DNA of 64,000 bases from Methylorubrum suomiense (GTDB lineage: Bacteria; Pseudomonadota; Alphaproteobacteria; Rhizobiales; Beijerinckiaceae): contig NZ_BPRE01000021.1 in assembly GCF_022179765.1 (NCBI RefSeq), forward strand, positions 16,325 to 80,324, read 5' to 3'. A program made the position numbers and the translations under genes. Position 1 is the first letter of the stretch, and the number at the start of each line of letters is the position of its first letter. This document shows, piece by piece, positions 63,195 to 64,000 of the stretch. The notes under the pieces are model-generated. The model was not told the DNA's origin. It saw only the letters and a program-made list of their open reading frames with translations, and searched no databases.

Positions 63195-63272
63195 TGGTCG
63201 GAGTGGCGGGATTCGAACCCACGACCCCTAGTCCCCCAGACTAGTGCGCTAACCGGGCTGCGCTACACTCCG
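63195..63272 (-). tRNA. tRNA-Pro (anticodon GGG), likely island integration site
   Basis: On the minus strand CGGAGTG pairs with CACTCCG, followed by A and encoded CCA. The D arm is TAGCGCAGCCCGGTTAGCGC, the anticodon arm CTAGT-CTGGGGG-ACTAG gives anticodon GGG, and the T arm is GTGGGTTCGAATCCCGC. The 3' end faces the integrase gene. Confidence 0.95.
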
Positions 63273-63826
63273 ACGCCCCAGAGGGCCTGCGGCTCATAGC
63301 TTTCTGGCAGAGCCCGCGCAACCCCTTTCCGCCAACTCCGCGCAACGAAGGATCATCCGGTTGGGGCTGGTTATCCGGCAGCAAGAGCCAGGATCGGAAC
63401 TCGGCGGAACCACTTAGCTTAGCCGGGCAATCCCAATATTGCGGCGCTATAGGGTAAATCCCTAGAGCCAGGGACGAGCCCGTTCCCTGCCCGACCGCTC
63501 ACGGATCGAATCGCCACAGAATTTGATCGCTCCGTTCCAGCCGAGATATGTGCCCGGTCGTGGCGAACCGGTCGATCCAACCTCCTTCGCTGCTGCGGCT
63601 CTGCCTCAGGTGGCCACTAGGGCGGTGGGAACGAGGCCGGTCACCCAACGTGATCTGAGGGCCCAGGCGCCCCCAAACGAACGGAGCCGTTCGTGGGTCT
63701 CCGAGCGCCCTCCCCTGCCCTCTCGGATCGCCGCGTCGCATCGCCGGCGCTGGATCGGCGAAAGCCCACCGAACTGCTCACCACAGCGCCTTACCGCTCT
63801 GGCATGACGATCCATGCCCCTGAACG
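63273..63826. other. non-coding stretch between two tRNA genes
   Basis: About 550 bp with no supported gene; the frame at 63523-63807 is Arg/Pro-rich with no protein-like pattern. It is outside the putative island because it lies beyond the tRNA-Pro 5' end. Confidence 0.4.
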
Positions 63827-63863
63827 CGCCAAGGCCCGCGCTGTGTGAGCGCGGGCCTTGGCG
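63827..63863 (-). terminator. 16-bp perfect hairpin after tRNA-fMet
   Basis: CGCCAAGGCCCGCGCT (63827-63842) is the exact reverse complement of AGCGCGGGCCTTGGCG (63848-63863), with a 5-nt loop GTGTG. It lies 27 bp downstream of the tRNA-fMet 3' end in the direction of transcription. There is no U-tract, but the stem is strong enough to act as a terminator or processing signal. Confidence 0.6.
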
Positions 63864-63889
63864 TGTCGGTTCGGTGATGGTGGTGTGTC

Positions 63890-63966
<77 letters not shown>

Positions 63967-64000
63967 GAAGGTATGTGTAGGGTCGGGCCGGGTCGGCGTG

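Overview
The window is about 64 kb of GC-rich DNA with dense genes and short overlaps (many ATGA/GTGA junctions). Gene content is typical of an alphaproteobacterium of the order Hyphomicrobiales; I infer a Methylobacterium/Methylorubrum-type genome. The pointers are an RluA-type synthase - HAD phosphatase - ATP12 chaperone run, propionyl-CoA carboxylase beta, a TetR-ilvC pair, FecIRA signalling and several Hint-domain secreted proteins. The genus is an inference from family knowledge, not from a search.

Layout. 1-18 kb is mostly conserved chromosome: the 3' end of a pseudouridine synthase gene, a PsiF-like secreted protein, HAD phosphatase, ATP12, a peroxiredoxin-like/2OG-dioxygenase fusion, pccB, tRNA-Val(CAC), a TetR regulator with a palindrome in front of it, ilvC with a clear terminator, a flavin-type oxidoreductase, trpS with a haloacid-dehalogenase-type HAD, a PhoH ATPase and a UvrD-type helicase. 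15.2-19.4 kb is a FecI-FecR-TonB receptor iron-signalling operon. 19.9-33 kb is a surface/secreted-protein region: a 2603-residue adhesin-like protein with three 372-bp tandem repeats, and two paralogous Hint-domain proteins that share their C-terminal half but have unrelated N-termini, followed by a methyltransferase. 33-36.5 kb holds small housekeeping or stress genes (ferritin-like, DHH phosphoesterase, SDR).

36.7-45.4 kb is the most striking part. It is a self-contained divergent cluster with a 39-residue peptide carrying a double-glycine leader and a Ser/His/Lys-rich core, a C39-peptidase ABC exporter, a HlyD adaptor, an outer-membrane TolC, a dedicated acyl carrier protein, a ketosynthase with an intact Cys-His-His triad, a MaoC-type dehydratase and an LPLAT-type acyltransferase. 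I propose a secreted, possibly fatty-acylated ribosomal peptide that is made, trimmed and exported by this set. The functional link is inference.

45.5-63.2 kb is accessory DNA. It contains a truncated IS3-type transposase gene, a P450/FAD-dehydrogenase chimera, and a cobalamin riboswitch followed by a tightly packed TonB receptor - ABC ATPase - two DUF3526-type permeases - DUF1624 operon. That operon is flanked by about 220-bp imperfect direct repeats. Beyond it lie a lower-GC block (APS kinase, sulfotransferase, glycosyltransferase), a histidine phosphatase/NAD(P)HX dehydratase pair, a desaturase pseudogene with an in-frame stop, and an AlpA-like protein plus tyrosine recombinase abutting the 3' end of tRNA-Pro(GGG). 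The window ends with an initiator tRNA-Met behind a 16-bp perfect hairpin.
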